In this document: in pieces, positions 1 to 11,701 of the stretch | Layout of the letters: each line of letters opens with the position of its first letter | Position numbering within the stretch: the stretch's first letter is position 1 | From: Pseudomonas lurida | Lineage (GTDB): Bacteria; Pseudomonadota; Gammaproteobacteria; Pseudomonadales; Pseudomonadaceae | DNA: 64,000 nucleotides | Assembly: GCF_013522705.1 (NCBI RefSeq) | Contig: NZ_JAAMRE010000022.1 | Coordinates: 43,624-107,623 of the forward strand | Direction: 5' to 3' | Position numbers and translations under genes: made by a program | The notes under the pieces: model-generated | Told to the model about the DNA's origin: nothing | Seen by the model: the letters and a program-made list of their open reading frames with translations, nothing else | Database searches by the model: none

Positions 1-99
1 GAGCAGGCGTCGCCAATGGGCACGCACTACGCCGCTGTCGTCCAGCAATTCGTGATAGGTGCCCGCGGTCAGCGGGTAACGGTCGAGCAAGTCGGACAT
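1..99 (-). CDS. Circularly permuted type-2 ATP-grasp protein, N-terminal fragment
   Basis: Only the first 33 codons are inside the window; the gene runs off the left edge on the minus strand. The start ATG is at 99. The readable N-terminus begins MSDLLDRYPLTAGTYHELLDD, which resembles the opening of the circularly permuted ATP-grasp/alpha-E proteins that sit directly downstream of DUF2126-transglutaminase genes in Pseudomonas. In that family the ATP-grasp fold is predicted to form amide bonds using ATP. The position, about 95 bases after the stop of the transglutaminase gene and on the same strand, supports an operon. The assignment leans on context because so little of the protein is visible. 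Confidence 0.6.
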   Translation of the reverse strand, partial: MSDLLDRYPLTAGTYHELLDDSGVVRAHWRRLL

Positions 100-193
100 G
101 GAACGCTCGGCAGAGGCAAAGGGGCTCAGATTAACTCAGATTCATTGCAATCAACGGTGGGCGGGAGCTGGCCCTCCCACCTTTCAATCGCAG

Positions 194-3100
194 TCAGTCA
201 TTCTTATTGGCAAAGCGTCGTAGATCCAGGGTCATCGGTAATTCATCGTTGATCACGATGGTCGGTACGGGGAGCTTTCCGGGTGTATGGCCGAGCCGGA
301 AAAACCGCGCCATGCGCCGGCTCTCCGCCTCGTTGGCATTCACCGGCAAGCTGTCGTAATTGCGCCCGCCCGGATGCGCAACATGGTACTGGCAGCCGCC
401 CAGCGAGCGCTGCATCCAGGTGTCGAGCAGGTCGAACACCAGCGGCGCATGCACCGGGATGGTCGGTTGCAGGCAGTTGGCCGGTTGCCAGGCGCGATAA
501 CGCACACCCGCGACGAACTCACCGACACGACCAGTGGGTTGCAGCGGCACCGGGATGCCGTTGCAGGTCAGCAGATAACGTTGTGGCGGCAGACCGGTGA
601 GCTTCACCTGCAGGCGCTCCAGGGACGAATCCACATACCGCACCGTGCCGCCCGCCGCGCCCTCTTCGCCCAGTACATGCCAGGGTTCCAGGGCCTGACG
701 CAATTCCAACTCGATACCACTGACGGCATAGTCGCCGACCTTGGGAAAACGAAACTCCAGGTGCGCGGCGAACCATTCGGCGCGCAACGGATACCCGGCG
801 GCGTTGAGTTCGACGATCACGTCGGCAAAATCCTGCTCGATAAAGTGCGGCAACAGGAAGCGGTCATGCAGCTCGGTGCCCCAGCGCGCCAGTTTGGCCG
901 GTGCGTAGGGTTCGCGCCAGAACCGCGCGACCAAGGCGCGCAACAGCAGTTGTTGGGTCAGACTCATGCGCGCGTGGGGCGGCATTTCAAAGGCACGCAG
1001 CTCCAACAGCCCCAGGCGGCCGGTGGCACCATCGGGGGAATAGAGTTTGTCGATGCAGAATTCGGCGCGGTGGGTATTGCCCGTCACATCGATCAGCAGA
1101 TTGCGCAGCAGGCGGTCGACCCGCCACGGCGGGCATTCCTCACCGGGTTCCGGCATTTGCGCAAAGGCGATTTCCAACTCATACAGCGCATCGTTGCGCG
1201 CTTCATCCACACGGGGCGCCTGGGACGTGGGGCCGATAAACAGCCCGGAAAACAGGTAGGACAGCGACGGGTGGTTGTGCCAGTAACTGATCAGGCTGCG
1301 CAGCAGGTCCGGGCGGCGCAGAAACGGCGAATCCTTGGGCGTGGCGCCACCAAGCACTAAGTGGTTACCGCCGCCGGTGCCGGTGTGGCGCCCGTCGATC
1401 ATGAATTTTTCCGTGGTCAATCGGGTTTGTCGCGCCTCTTCGTAGAGAAACTCGGTGCGTTCCACCAATTCGTCCCAGGTGGCGGACGGTTGCACGTTGA
1501 CCTCGATCACGCCCGGGTCCGGCGTGACCCGCAAGTTGCTCAGCCGCGTATCGGCCGGTGGCTCATAGCCTTCCAGCAGCAGCGGGCAATGCAGCTCTTG
1601 CGCGGTTGCTTCAATGGCGGCGACCAGTTCCAGATAGTCTTCCACGCGCTCCAGCGGCGGCATGAATACGTACAGCCGCCCTTCGCGAGCCTCGGCGCAC
1701 AGCGCGGTGCGGGTCAGCCAGTCGGCGGACTCGTCCACCTGCGGCACACGTTCATCGCTGGGGGCCGGCTCGGCGTGGTTGTGCAACTGCGCATTGCCCG
1801 GCAGCTGCGGCAGGTCCTGGTTCGGGTCGGTGGGGTGCACAAACGGGTACTCCGCCGCCGTCACCCAGGGCTGCGACGCCAATGGCAGGCGGTAGCCCAG
1901 CGGTGAGTCCCCCGGCACCAGTCGGCAATGGGTGTCGCGCAGGTACCATCGCCCGCTCTGCCAGCGGTCGTTGGCCGCCGTGCGCGCCAGCGGCAGCACA
2001 TGGCCGATGACTTTATCCAGGCCCTGGCTGAACACTTTGCGCAGGCGCTCGCGTTCAAGTTCGTCGCTGAGTCGCGGGTCTTTGGCCGTGACGTTCTGCG
2101 GCAACGCACCTTCGCGCCACAGGTAATAAAAATGATCCTCGAAGGCCGGGAACACGAAACGCGCCGGTAACTTGAGGCGCTCAGCGACGCTGGCCAGGAA
2201 GCGCCCAGCCAACTCGTCATTGGCGCCGTAGTCCTGCTGCTCGTCGGCGATCAGCGCGCGGTTGTGCCAGATCGGCACACCGTCGCGACGCCAGTAGCAA
2301 TTGAGCGACCAACGCGGCAGTTGTTCGCCGGGGTACCACTTGCCCTGGCCGAAATGCACCAGGCCCTGGGGCGCGTAGTGCTGGCGCAGGCGCTGGAACA
2401 GTTCGGCGGACAGGCGCCGCTTGTCCGGCCCCAGCGCGGCCGTATTCCACTCAGCGCCGTCGGGATCGTCGATGGACACGAAGGTCGGCTCGCCGCCCAT
2501 GGTCAGGCGCACGTCGTGCTTGAGCAGGTCGCCGTCGATCTGCCGACCCAGGGCCTGGATCGCACGCCACTGCTCGTCGGTGTAAGGCTTGGTAACGCGC
2601 GGCGCCTCCCAAATCCGCTCCACCGACATTTCATGAGTGAATTCGCACGCGCAGGGCTCCACCAGCCCACTGATCGGTGCGGCAGAGGATGGATCGGGAC
2701 TGCAGGCCAATGGGATATGCCCTTCACCGGCGAACAGACCGGAGGTGGCATCCAGGCCGATCCAGCCGGCACCGGGCAGGTACACCTCACACCAGGCGTG
2801 CAGGTCGGTGAAGTCCACATCGGTGCCGGACGGGCCATCCAGGGCCTTGACGTCGGCGGTGAGCTGGATCAGGTAACCGGACACAAACCGCGCCGCCAGC
2901 CCCAGGTTGCGCAGTAATTGCACCAGCAGCCAGGCCGAATCGCGGCACGAGCCCGAGGCGTTTTCCAGGGTGAATTCCGGCGTCTGCACACCGGGTTCCA
3001 TGCGGATCAGGTAACCGATGTCCGCCGCCAGGCGCTGATTGAGGCCCACCAGAAAGTCCACCGCCGGCAGTGGCGTGCGGTCGATCCCGGCCAGGTAGGC

Positions 3101-3484
3101 GGCGAACCTGGGCGTCAGCGGCAGCGTCTCCAGGTACGGCGCCAGCTCACGCTGCTCGTCGGCGGCGTAGTCAAAGGGGATGTGTTCAGCGTAGGGCTCG
3201 AGGAAAAAGTCGAACGGGTTGAACACCGCCATCTCGGCGACCAGGTCAACTTCAATGCGCAGTTCAGCGGTTTTTTCCGGAAACACCAGCCGCGCCAGGT
3301 AATTGCCTTGGGGATCTTGTTGCCAATTGATGAAGTGTTGCTCGGGCAGCACTTTCAGCGCGTAGGACAAAATCCGCGTACGGCTGTGGGCCGCCGGACG
3401 CAAACGCACGATCTGCGGGCCGAGTTCGACAGCACGGTCGTAGCGGTAATGCGTAACGTGGTGCAACGCGACATGAATCGACAC
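194..3484 (-). CDS. Transglutaminase-like cysteine peptidase fold with DUF2126
   Basis: A 1096-residue protein. The N-terminal 100 residues look like the beta-rich domain that precedes bacterial transglutaminase-like cores. The core follows, with a catalytic Cys in GSCRDSAW near residue 180 and a His in DLHAWCEVYLPG near residue 225, then an Asp-containing strand. From about residue 300 to the end it is the long DUF2126 region (for example TMGGEPTFVSIDDPDGAEWN). I chose a GTG start at 3484 because an AGGAGG ribosome site lies just upstream; an in-frame ATG 14 codons earlier lacks that spacing. No signal peptide is visible. It is followed by an ATP-grasp gene, and the pair has been proposed by comparative genomics to make or cut peptide-like amide bonds; the substrate is unknown. 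Confidence 0.85.
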   Translation of the reverse strand: MSIHVALHHVTHYRYDRAVELGPQIVRLRPAAHSRTRILSYALKVLPEQHFINWQQDPQGNYLARLVFPEKTAELRIEVDLVAEMAVFNPFDFFLEPYAEHIPFDYAADEQRELAPYLETLPLTPRFAAYLAGIDRTPLPAVDFLVGLNQRLAADIGYLIRMEPGVQTPEFTLENASGSCRDSAWLLVQLLRNLGLAARFVSGYLIQLTADVKALDGPSGTDVDFTDLHAWCEVYLPGAGWIGLDATSGLFAGEGHIPLACSPDPSSAAPISGLVEPCACEFTHEMSVERIWEAPRVTKPYTDEQWRAIQALGRQIDGDLLKHDVRLTMGGEPTFVSIDDPDGAEWNTAALGPDKRRLSAELFQRLRQHYAPQGLVHFGQGKWYPGEQLPRWSLNCYWRRDGVPIWHNRALIADEQQDYGANDELAGRFLASVAERLKLPARFVFPAFEDHFYYLWREGALPQNVTAKDPRLSDELERERLRKVFSQGLDKVIGHVLPLARTAANDRWQSGRWYLRDTHCRLVPGDSPLGYRLPLASQPWVTAAEYPFVHPTDPNQDLPQLPGNAQLHNHAEPAPSDERVPQVDESADWLTRTALCAEAREGRLYVFMPPLERVEDYLELVAAIEATAQELHCPLLLEGYEPPADTRLSNLRVTPDPGVIEVNVQPSATWDELVERTEFLYEEARQTRLTTEKFMIDGRHTGTGGGNHLVLGGATPKDSPFLRRPDLLRSLISYWHNHPSLSYLFSGLFIGPTSQAPRVDEARNDALYELEIAFAQMPEPGEECPPWRVDRLLRNLLIDVTGNTHRAEFCIDKLYSPDGATGRLGLLELRAFEMPPHARMSLTQQLLLRALVARFWREPYAPAKLARWGTELHDRFLLPHFIEQDFADVIVELNAAGYPLRAEWFAAHLEFRFPKVGDYAVSGIELELRQALEPWHVLGEEGAAGGTVRYVDSSLERLQVKLTGLPPQRYLLTCNGIPVPLQPTGRVGEFVAGVRYRAWQPANCLQPTIPVHAPLVFDLLDTWMQRSLGGCQYHVAHPGGRNYDSLPVNANEAESRRMARFFRLGHTPGKLPVPTIVINDELPMTLDLRRFANKND

Positions 3485-3672
3485 GGCGGCCTCCTGCGAG
3501 CCAGGGCATGGGCACAACGCGCGCAAGACTTATGCCAGGGCGGCGGTCATTGCGCTTTATCGTACGGCCCGGTGCAGTACAGCACCAAAACGGCGCCATC
3601 GTAGGGGGCAATGGTGCAAGCGTTGCACCTATTTGTGACGCGAGTACGCGAATGAAGGGCAAATCCAGCCAA

Positions 3673-4122
3673 TCAACGGGCTTTTCGCTGCGCAACGACG
3701 GCTTGGCGCAGACGACGTATTTCGAGGAGTCTGTGGCGCATTTCGCGGTGGCGCTTGCTGTTGAGCAGTAGCAACCCCAGCAACGGAAACAGCACCGCCG
3801 AGCCGTATACCAGCATGTGAAGGTCGTATTGAATCATCGGCACGACGAACAACAGGCAGCACACCAGGTAGCCAGCCACCAGCCTGGTCGCCCAGGGATA
3901 GCCTCGAGCGATCATCACGTTGCCAAACACCAGCACCGCCACCAATACCAGGATCGCAGCCCCTGAATAGCTGGACTTGAGCGCGGGATCAACTCCGCGC
4001 AGGTACGTCACGCCCGCCATGGACACTGCGGCCGAGCCGGAAAAGATCGCCATGAACACGGTGCCGATGAATACGGGAAAATAACGCGCCAGGAAGCTGC
4101 CCATGTCGGGAAAGCCCTTCAT
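3673..4122 (-). CDS. Small four-helix membrane protein, unknown function
   Basis: 149 residues with four hydrophobic segments at roughly 15-38, 50-70, 77-97 and 103-120, followed by a very basic C-terminal tail (RHREMRHRLLEIRRLRQ). I recognise no family. Its ATG overlaps the TGA of the upstream gene (ATGA), so the two are almost certainly co-translated. A short polytopic protein coupled to a protein with a long hydrophobic core is the arrangement seen for some pore-forming toxin/immunity pairs, but nothing in the sequence proves this. A second Met at residue 7 is an alternative start. Confidence 0.6.
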   Translation of the reverse strand: MKGFPDMGSFLARYFPVFIGTVFMAIFSGSAAVSMAGVTYLRGVDPALKSSYSGAAILVLVAVLVFGNVMIARGYPWATRLVAGYLVCCLLFVVPMIQYDLHMLVYGSAVLFPLLGLLLLNSKRHREMRHRLLEIRRLRQAVVAQRKAR

Positions 4123-5051
4123 TCCGTCAGATCCTCGTACAGGCCGATCGCAATGGTTTCGGCCGAGCCCACATGGCCGGTTCGATAGCTGCCCCAGATC
4201 CCCAACAGCCCACCCAAGGCATCCTTGATCTGAGTCAGGGTGGCATGGCGGATTTCGGTGGAACTGTAACTTTTGGTCAGCTTGCCGGCACGCTGCTGCA
4301 ATTTGATCAACTTGGGTGTCAGGCTCGGGTCTCTCAGGCTGAGCAACTCCTTGGTCAATTTCTTACGCTCCTGGCGCGTCAGGCCTTTGAGCAACTCGTA
4401 CCAGCTCTTGCCCAGTGCGGCGGCTTTCTTGGCCTTGAGCAGCCTGAACGTAGTCAGGGCGCCGGTGCCGATGCCCACCAGCGAGGCGGCATCGAGGACC
4501 GGGGAAACGGCGCCATACCATTCGGCATCGTCCATACGGTCGTTGGCGTCAGGATCAAGCACTTCGTTGTACGTGCGCGCCACGCCAAACCCACACTGAG
4601 CACTACTGGCCAATGCCGCCGTGACGCCGATGCCCACCACAAACGCGCTGGCACCGGCGGTGAACGGTACAGCGACGCTGCCGCTGAACACCACAATCCA
4701 GCCAATCACCGCCGCGCCACAGGAAAGCCCCATATCGAACGCTTCCTTCTGGAGGCGACCTTCACGGGGGTCGGTCTTCACCTGCTCCACAAACTGTGCA
4801 GGCGAAATGTACTTCTGCGCCTCGCGCAAGATGATGCGCTTGGGCTTGATGCTGCAGATCGGCTTGAACTCGCGCAGGGTGACGACATTCAAGTCGGCGT
4901 CGATGTACACAACGCCAGCGCCGACGATGCCGGGGTCGGCATCAATGGCCGCGAACAGGCGTGGCAGGTTGATCTGGCTTTCGATGCGCTGGCGGGCCAT
5001 GAACTGGGAGCGGTTGGAGTCCATGCCGATGCCGGCCAGGGGGTTGCCCAT
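4119..5051 (-). CDS. Unknown protein with a hydrophobic glycine/alanine core
   Basis: 310 residues from the ATG at 5051, which has a good AAGGAAG ribosome site; a longer reading frame upstream runs through a REP palindrome and is unlikely to be translated. Residues 1-100 are soluble (RQRIESQINLPRLFAAIDAD). Residues about 106-150 are strongly hydrophobic and rich in Gly, Ala and Val, enough for two membrane passes. The C-terminal part is basic and helical (LTRQERKKLTKELLSL). There is no signal peptide. It is translationally coupled to the four-helix membrane protein downstream. I do not recognise the family; a contact-dependent or type VI effector with its immunity partner is one reading. Confidence 0.6.
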   Translation of the reverse strand: MGNPLAGIGMDSNRSQFMARQRIESQINLPRLFAAIDADPGIVGAGVVYIDADLNVVTLREFKPICSIKPKRIILREAQKYISPAQFVEQVKTDPREGRLQKEAFDMGLSCGAAVIGWIVVFSGSVAVPFTAGASAFVVGIGVTAALASSAQCGFGVARTYNEVLDPDANDRMDDAEWYGAVSPVLDAASLVGIGTGALTTFRLLKAKKAAALGKSWYELLKGLTRQERKKLTKELLSLRDPSLTPKLIKLQQRAGKLTKSYSSTEIRHATLTQIKDALGGLLGIWGSYRTGHVGSAETIAIGLYEDLTE

Positions 5052-5088
5052 GAGGTGTTCTTCCTTGAAAGGTGGAGACTGGACTGAC

Positions 5089-5164
5089 GCTATCGGGGGC
5101 AAGCCCCCTCCCACCATTGGAGCGTGAACGCGATCAAGTGTGGGAGGGGCTTGCCCCCGATAGC
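5089..5164. repeat. REPIN: inverted pair of REP palindromes
   Basis: Two copies of the P. fluorescens-type REP palindrome (core GGGGGCTTGCCCCC next to GTGGGAGG) face each other across about 25 bases, the outer ends both reading GCTATCGGGGG when read inward. It lies between the hydrophobic-core gene and the ygiQ terminator. Such pairs are the mobile unit moved by REP-associated tyrosine transposases. Confidence 0.85.
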
Positions 5165-5213
5165 GATTTAATGAGCGCCACCTTACCAAACAGCCTCACC
5201 CCCGACCAGAAAG

Positions 5214-5243
5214 CAAAACGCCAGCACAAGGCTGGCGTTTTGC
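5214..5243 (-). terminator. Intrinsic terminator of ygiQ
   Basis: Perfect 8-bp stem ACGCCAGC/GCTGGCGT with a short loop, flanked by T-rich sequence on the minus strand, 16 bases after the ygiQ stop. The plus-strand side is also followed by TTTTGCATTTT, so it could work both ways. Confidence 0.8.
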
Positions 5244-5258
5244 ATTTTCAAACGACGA

Positions 5259-7562
<2,304 letters not shown>

Positions 7563-7768
7563 GACGGTGACCGGTGTTGAGATGAAAAATCGCGGGCGCG
7601 GAATATAGCACAAAATTTGACCAATTCCGACGACAGTGGTCGGCTTTTAAGTCCGGCCGTTTAGGATTCATTTTTGTCCCGGCGACGGGGGCTATTCCAC
7701 TGACGACGATTCGAAAAGTTAATGGGTAGCCTGAGGCAGATCAACCACTGCCCTCCAGGGTCGGATCT

Positions 7769-10700
7769 ATGCACACCCTCTCGCCTCACCATGAATTCAT
7801 CACATCTGAACTGCCCGCCTGGCTTCATCAGGCGCCGCCCGAAGTGCGCGCCGATTTTCGCGACAGCCTGCTCGGCAGCAACCAGGCCCGACATGACCTG
7901 CAGGCGCTTTTCAATACGCTGCAAAGCCCGCCGGCATTTGCCGCCCCCCTGCTGCGTGAAGCGCTGAAGACATGGTTCTTTGGCATGCTGAAGGACGAAA
8001 ACGCGCTGTTGGTGCGGGAATGGAAGCATCACCACCTGTTAGGCCTGATCAGAAACCACGAGAAAACCACCCGCCAAACACTGCTGGAAGCGGCCCTGCA
8101 AAACTTCGAAGCCGAGGAAGCCGCAGAGGACGGCATGGAAAAAGGCACCGGGCTTTACAACATCAACGATAAAGTCGAAACGCTTTCGCCTGCATCTCCC
8201 GCCACATTCGCCACTATGTGCCGCAGCCTCGACCTTGGGGCGCACTATCTCAAGCACATCAAAGATGTACTTGAGCCAACGGCCAACACCACGCGCACCG
8301 CCGCCCAAGTCCTCGCACTGTTCGATGCCTGTGAACGGCACGCCTTCGGCGTCGCCTTGCACATCGCCTACATGCAGCGGCAATTCACTCCCCGACAATA
8401 TCTGCAACTGCACAGCCTCCAGCGCACGGGCAATCACATGGACATTACGTGTGGCCACCTGACCCTCAATGGTGTTGTATTGCCCAATGTGCTGATCATT
8501 GAGGCATCGGCGATCTGTCTTCCGTTTATCCTCTACACTCCCCATGACCCCCTGGCGATCTTTCGCCAACATGCCACCCAGGAAGACCTGCAGCACAGTC
8601 TCGCCGAGCGCCTGGAAGACAATACTTATCGGGTTTTCTTCAACCGCCTCGTGCCCTTGCAACACCAGCAAACCCTGCTCGGCGTAACCCCTGCTTCGGT
8701 CACGGCCGGCAGGCAGCAGCGTGCCAGCCTGCAACAGCGGGTCAGCCTGACACCGATCCGCACACGCCTGTTCCTGTGCATGGCCAAGCGACGCATCGCG
8801 CAAATCAAGGGTGACGCCCGTATCCTGGCGGTCCCCACGGCCGACGCCGACCTGATGAGCCGGCAGAAACGCCTGCAGGGCTATATAGACTTGGGCAAAT
8901 CACTGCTGTTCTTTGCCGCGTCGTTCATTCCGATTGTGGGTGAGGTGATGTTGGTGGTGGCGGCCGGTGAACTGATTCATACCGTCTATAACGGGTTCGC
9001 CGCCTGGAGCCGGGGTGACAGCGACGAAGCCTTGAACGACTTTCTCGATGTAGCCGACAACATCGCCCTGGCGGCAGCCACCGCCGGTGCGATCAAAACC
9101 GCCGGCGTTGCCACCCGCCTGGTGAAAGTGCAAGTGCGCAACCAGGGCTGGCGGCTGTGGCACAGCGACATTGCCCCCTACCGTCACACAACGGCGCTGC
9201 CGGACAGCCTGGTGCCGGATCCCCAAGGTATGTACCAGCACGAGCAGCAACACTTTGTGAAGCTGGATGACCAGGCGTATGCCGTGGAACGCACCCCTGA
9301 CGCCAAGCACTGGCAATTGTCGCACCCCAACGACCCTCAAGCGTATTCACCGCCCTTGTTGAGTAATGGTGTGGGCAACTGGCGCACCGCGCATGAATCA
9401 CCGCACGACTGGAACGATCTCAAACTGATCAAGCGTATGGGCCCCGATGCCGCCAACCTCACACAGCCGGTCGTGGAACCTATTTTGCTGCTCAGCGGTG
9501 CCGATACCGGCGCACTGCGCCAGAGCCATCTGGACAACGTACGGCCGCCGCCCTTGCTGCGTGACACCGTCAAGCACTTCAATCTGGAACAAGAAATCAA
9601 CGACTTCGACATTGACCGTGCAGAAGGCAAAAGCGTCACGCCGTACTCGCCCTTCATACAGTTTCATCTGGCGTGCGGACTGCCGGAGTGGCCCTCCAAC
9701 TATGCGCTGAAGGTCGTTGACGAACAGCAGAGCGTTTTACTCAGTCACGGCACAGGCCCCAACGAAATCAAGGTACCCGCCTCGCGCTTCAGAAAGGGAG
9801 AGCTGTTGCATGTGCTGGAACAGCAAATGCCGCAGACACACTTCAATAAGCTCATGCCGAAGCTCTATATCGACTACCTCAGCAAAACAGAAAACCTGGC
9901 CATGCATCTTCAGGAGCAGGTGCCGCAGCAAAAGCAGCGGCTATTTTCCCTACTCATCCAATCGGGTGAAAAACCACTCACTCCGGTTGAGGAGGACATA
10001 CACGCAGTCATGCCTGAGCTGACGAAAAGCCATCTCGAAGAGATCGGGGCTACGCTCAATCATGACGAGCAGCAAAGCCTGCACCAGAACCAGCGCCTGC
10101 CGCCGGAACAACAGTGGGAGGCCGAGCAATACCTCAAGTCGATACGCACAGCCAATGTGCAAAAAGGCATTTACCTCGACTCGATGCAAACCCCTGAAAG
10201 CGTACCGCTGATCCTCCATGCCCTTGAGCAGACGCCGGGTTGGCCGGGATCGCGAAAAATAGAGGTATACGATGCCAGTAACAGCGGGCCGTTGCTGGGC
10301 AGCATCGGCAGTGGCGAGGGCAGCGCACGACACATCCTGATCCGCCAGGGCGAACAGTACGCGGTTCAAAACAGCCAGGGCACGCAACTGCAACCACCTG
10401 ACACTCTGTTCAGCGCCCTGGAACACACGCTGTCCAAGGCTGAACTTGAAACGCTTCTGAGCCAGTCCGGGGCCGGTAGCCTGAAGCAGGCGATCCGCAA
10501 AAACAGCCTGACGTTGACGGCCAGGCAAACGTCTCACTACGCCAGGCTTTCAAGCCAGGCGATGGCCGACGCCCCAAGACGACCACTGAACCCGCAGTTC
10601 GCCGAAACGGCTCCGCCGGCGGGCATGACCGTGCGTACCGACGGTATCTACCAAACGCCTGCCCGTGCGGACGGCAGCCATGACCATTACATCCTGGAGA

Positions 10701-11701
10701 GCGAAAAATACTACCGCGTCAAACCCGGTGGCGACGGCTGGCAGCTGGTCGATGCCCGCAGCCCATTCAGAGGCTACAAACCCTATGTACACAGAACCCC
10801 TGACGGAACTTGGGCGATCAATCCAGCCAAGGGCGGACTGCCGGGTGGCATGCAAAACTCGCAGGTCCCTTTGCTTATCAAAATGGAATCCAGTGACGGG
10901 TTTGAGTCGGCACGCTCATCCAGCGACTACGAGTCGGCCGAGGAAGGCACAGTGACGACGCGCTTCATACAACAGGAACTGCGGCAGATGCGTTCCGATG
11001 GCAGCTATCAACACAGTCAGAATTATCGACGCATTTACGATCGGGCGAACAATGGCAGGTACCCGCTGCGTAACCTCCTCGGCCAGCCGATGCGCATCCG
11101 AAGCCTGCAAACCCGCAGCAAGTCGCTCACGTCAAATGCAACATTTTCGAGCGACCTGATAAAGCCCTATATTCGATGGGAAGGCTACGAACAGGTAGCA
11201 CGGCTTTATGAAGATAAACTTGAAGTAACGCCCTTTACTGCCGCACATCAGAAGGCCCCTGAGGAGTCGGTGATGATCGGCGAATCCACCGTGATCACCA
11301 GGAAGCCCATCAAAAAAGGCGAGACGCTCGGCGTCTATGGCGGGGAGCAAGTACCTGACGTTGTAGCGGGTTATCGAAGGGATCCATATTTGTTGGATAT
11401 CCGGGCGCCCACCTCGCCCCCAACCGCCGACGTGCCGAACCTGTCGGGGGATAACGTGCTTTCGAGGATCAACACGATTTTCGAGTACGAGGCGGGTCAA
11501 CCGATCAGACAAGCTGCGACGGGATACAACGTTGAAGTTGCACGGTTTACCGTAGAGACCCAAGTCGGCGACGAGCCGCGGCAGGAGTTCGCATTGTCGG
11601 CATTTTTTGCCAGCGAGGATATTCCAGCCACCACTGAGTTGCGCTGGAACTACCAATACAACGAAGCCACGATCAACGCACTGTTCGGCCCGCTGGCCTG
11701 A
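7769..11701 (+). CDS. Dermonecrotic-toxin-like protein with C-terminal SET-like domain
   Basis: 1310 residues without a signal peptide. The first 330 residues match the N-terminal region of the large Pseudomonas 'dermonecrotic toxin domain' proteins (start HTLSPHHEFI, later LHSLQRTGNHMDITCGHLTL). A hydrophobic hairpin at about 376-407 (LLFFAASFIPIVGEVMLVV) and a second short one near 432-449 follow, as is typical for that family. The middle is repeat-like and soluble. The last 150 residues resemble a SET methyltransferase domain: KGETLGVYGGE with GVYGG at 1188-1192, SRINT at 1232-1236 where SET proteins have RFINHS, and ELRWNYQY at 1290-1297 matching the terminal ELxxDY motif. It stops 2 bases before the dnaB stop, convergently and with no terminator between. 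Substrate and secretion route are unknown. Confidence 0.8.
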   Translation: MHTLSPHHEFITSELPAWLHQAPPEVRADFRDSLLGSNQARHDLQALFNTLQSPPAFAAPLLREALKTWFFGMLKDENALLVREWKHHHLLGLIRNHEKTTRQTLLEAALQNFEAEEAAEDGMEKGTGLYNINDKVETLSPASPATFATMCRSLDLGAHYLKHIKDVLEPTANTTRTAAQVLALFDACERHAFGVALHIAYMQRQFTPRQYLQLHSLQRTGNHMDITCGHLTLNGVVLPNVLIIEASAICLPFILYTPHDPLAIFRQHATQEDLQHSLAERLEDNTYRVFFNRLVPLQHQQTLLGVTPASVTAGRQQRASLQQRVSLTPIRTRLFLCMAKRRIAQIKGDARILAVPTADADLMSRQKRLQGYIDLGKSLLFFAASFIPIVGEVMLVVAAGELIHTVYNGFAAWSRGDSDEALNDFLDVADNIALAAATAGAIKTAGVATRLVKVQVRNQGWRLWHSDIAPYRHTTALPDSLVPDPQGMYQHEQQHFVKLDDQAYAVERTPDAKHWQLSHPNDPQAYSPPLLSNGVGNWRTAHESPHDWNDLKLIKRMGPDAANLTQPVVEPILLLSGADTGALRQSHLDNVRPPPLLRDTVKHFNLEQEINDFDIDRAEGKSVTPYSPFIQFHLACGLPEWPSNYALKVVDEQQSVLLSHGTGPNEIKVPASRFRKGELLHVLEQQMPQTHFNKLMPKLYIDYLSKTENLAMHLQEQVPQQKQRLFSLLIQSGEKPLTPVEEDIHAVMPELTKSHLEEIGATLNHDEQQSLHQNQRLPPEQQWEAEQYLKSIRTANVQKGIYLDSMQTPESVPLILHALEQTPGWPGSRKIEVYDASNSGPLLGSIGSGEGSARHILIRQGEQYAVQNSQGTQLQPPDTLFSALEHTLSKAELETLLSQSGAGSLKQAIRKNSLTLTARQTSHYARLSSQAMADAPRRPLNPQFAETAPPAGMTVRTDGIYQTPARADGSHDHYILESEKYYRVKPGGDGWQLVDARSPFRGYKPYVHRTPDGTWAINPAKGGLPGGMQNSQVPLLIKMESSDGFESARSSSDYESAEEGTVTTRFIQQELRQMRSDGSYQHSQNYRRIYDRANNGRYPLRNLLGQPMRIRSLQTRSKSLTSNATFSSDLIKPYIRWEGYEQVARLYEDKLEVTPFTAAHQKAPEESVMIGESTVITRKPIKKGETLGVYGGEQVPDVVAGYRRDPYLLDIRAPTSPPTADVPNLSGDNVLSRINTIFEYEAGQPIRQAATGYNVEVARFTVETQVGDEPRQEFALSAFFASEDIPATTELRWNYQYNEATINALFGPLA

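Noticed and set aside
3613..3629. Dyad GGTGCAAGCGTTGCACC as an NtrC site
   Set aside because: The half-sites are in the opposite orientation to the NtrC consensus TGCAC-N-GTGCA, and it lies far upstream of the transglutaminase start with no sigma54 promoter seen.
7563..7768. Promoters between ygiQ and the toxin-like gene
   Set aside because: AT-rich with a TATATT and a TTGACC, but no pair with correct spacing on either strand.
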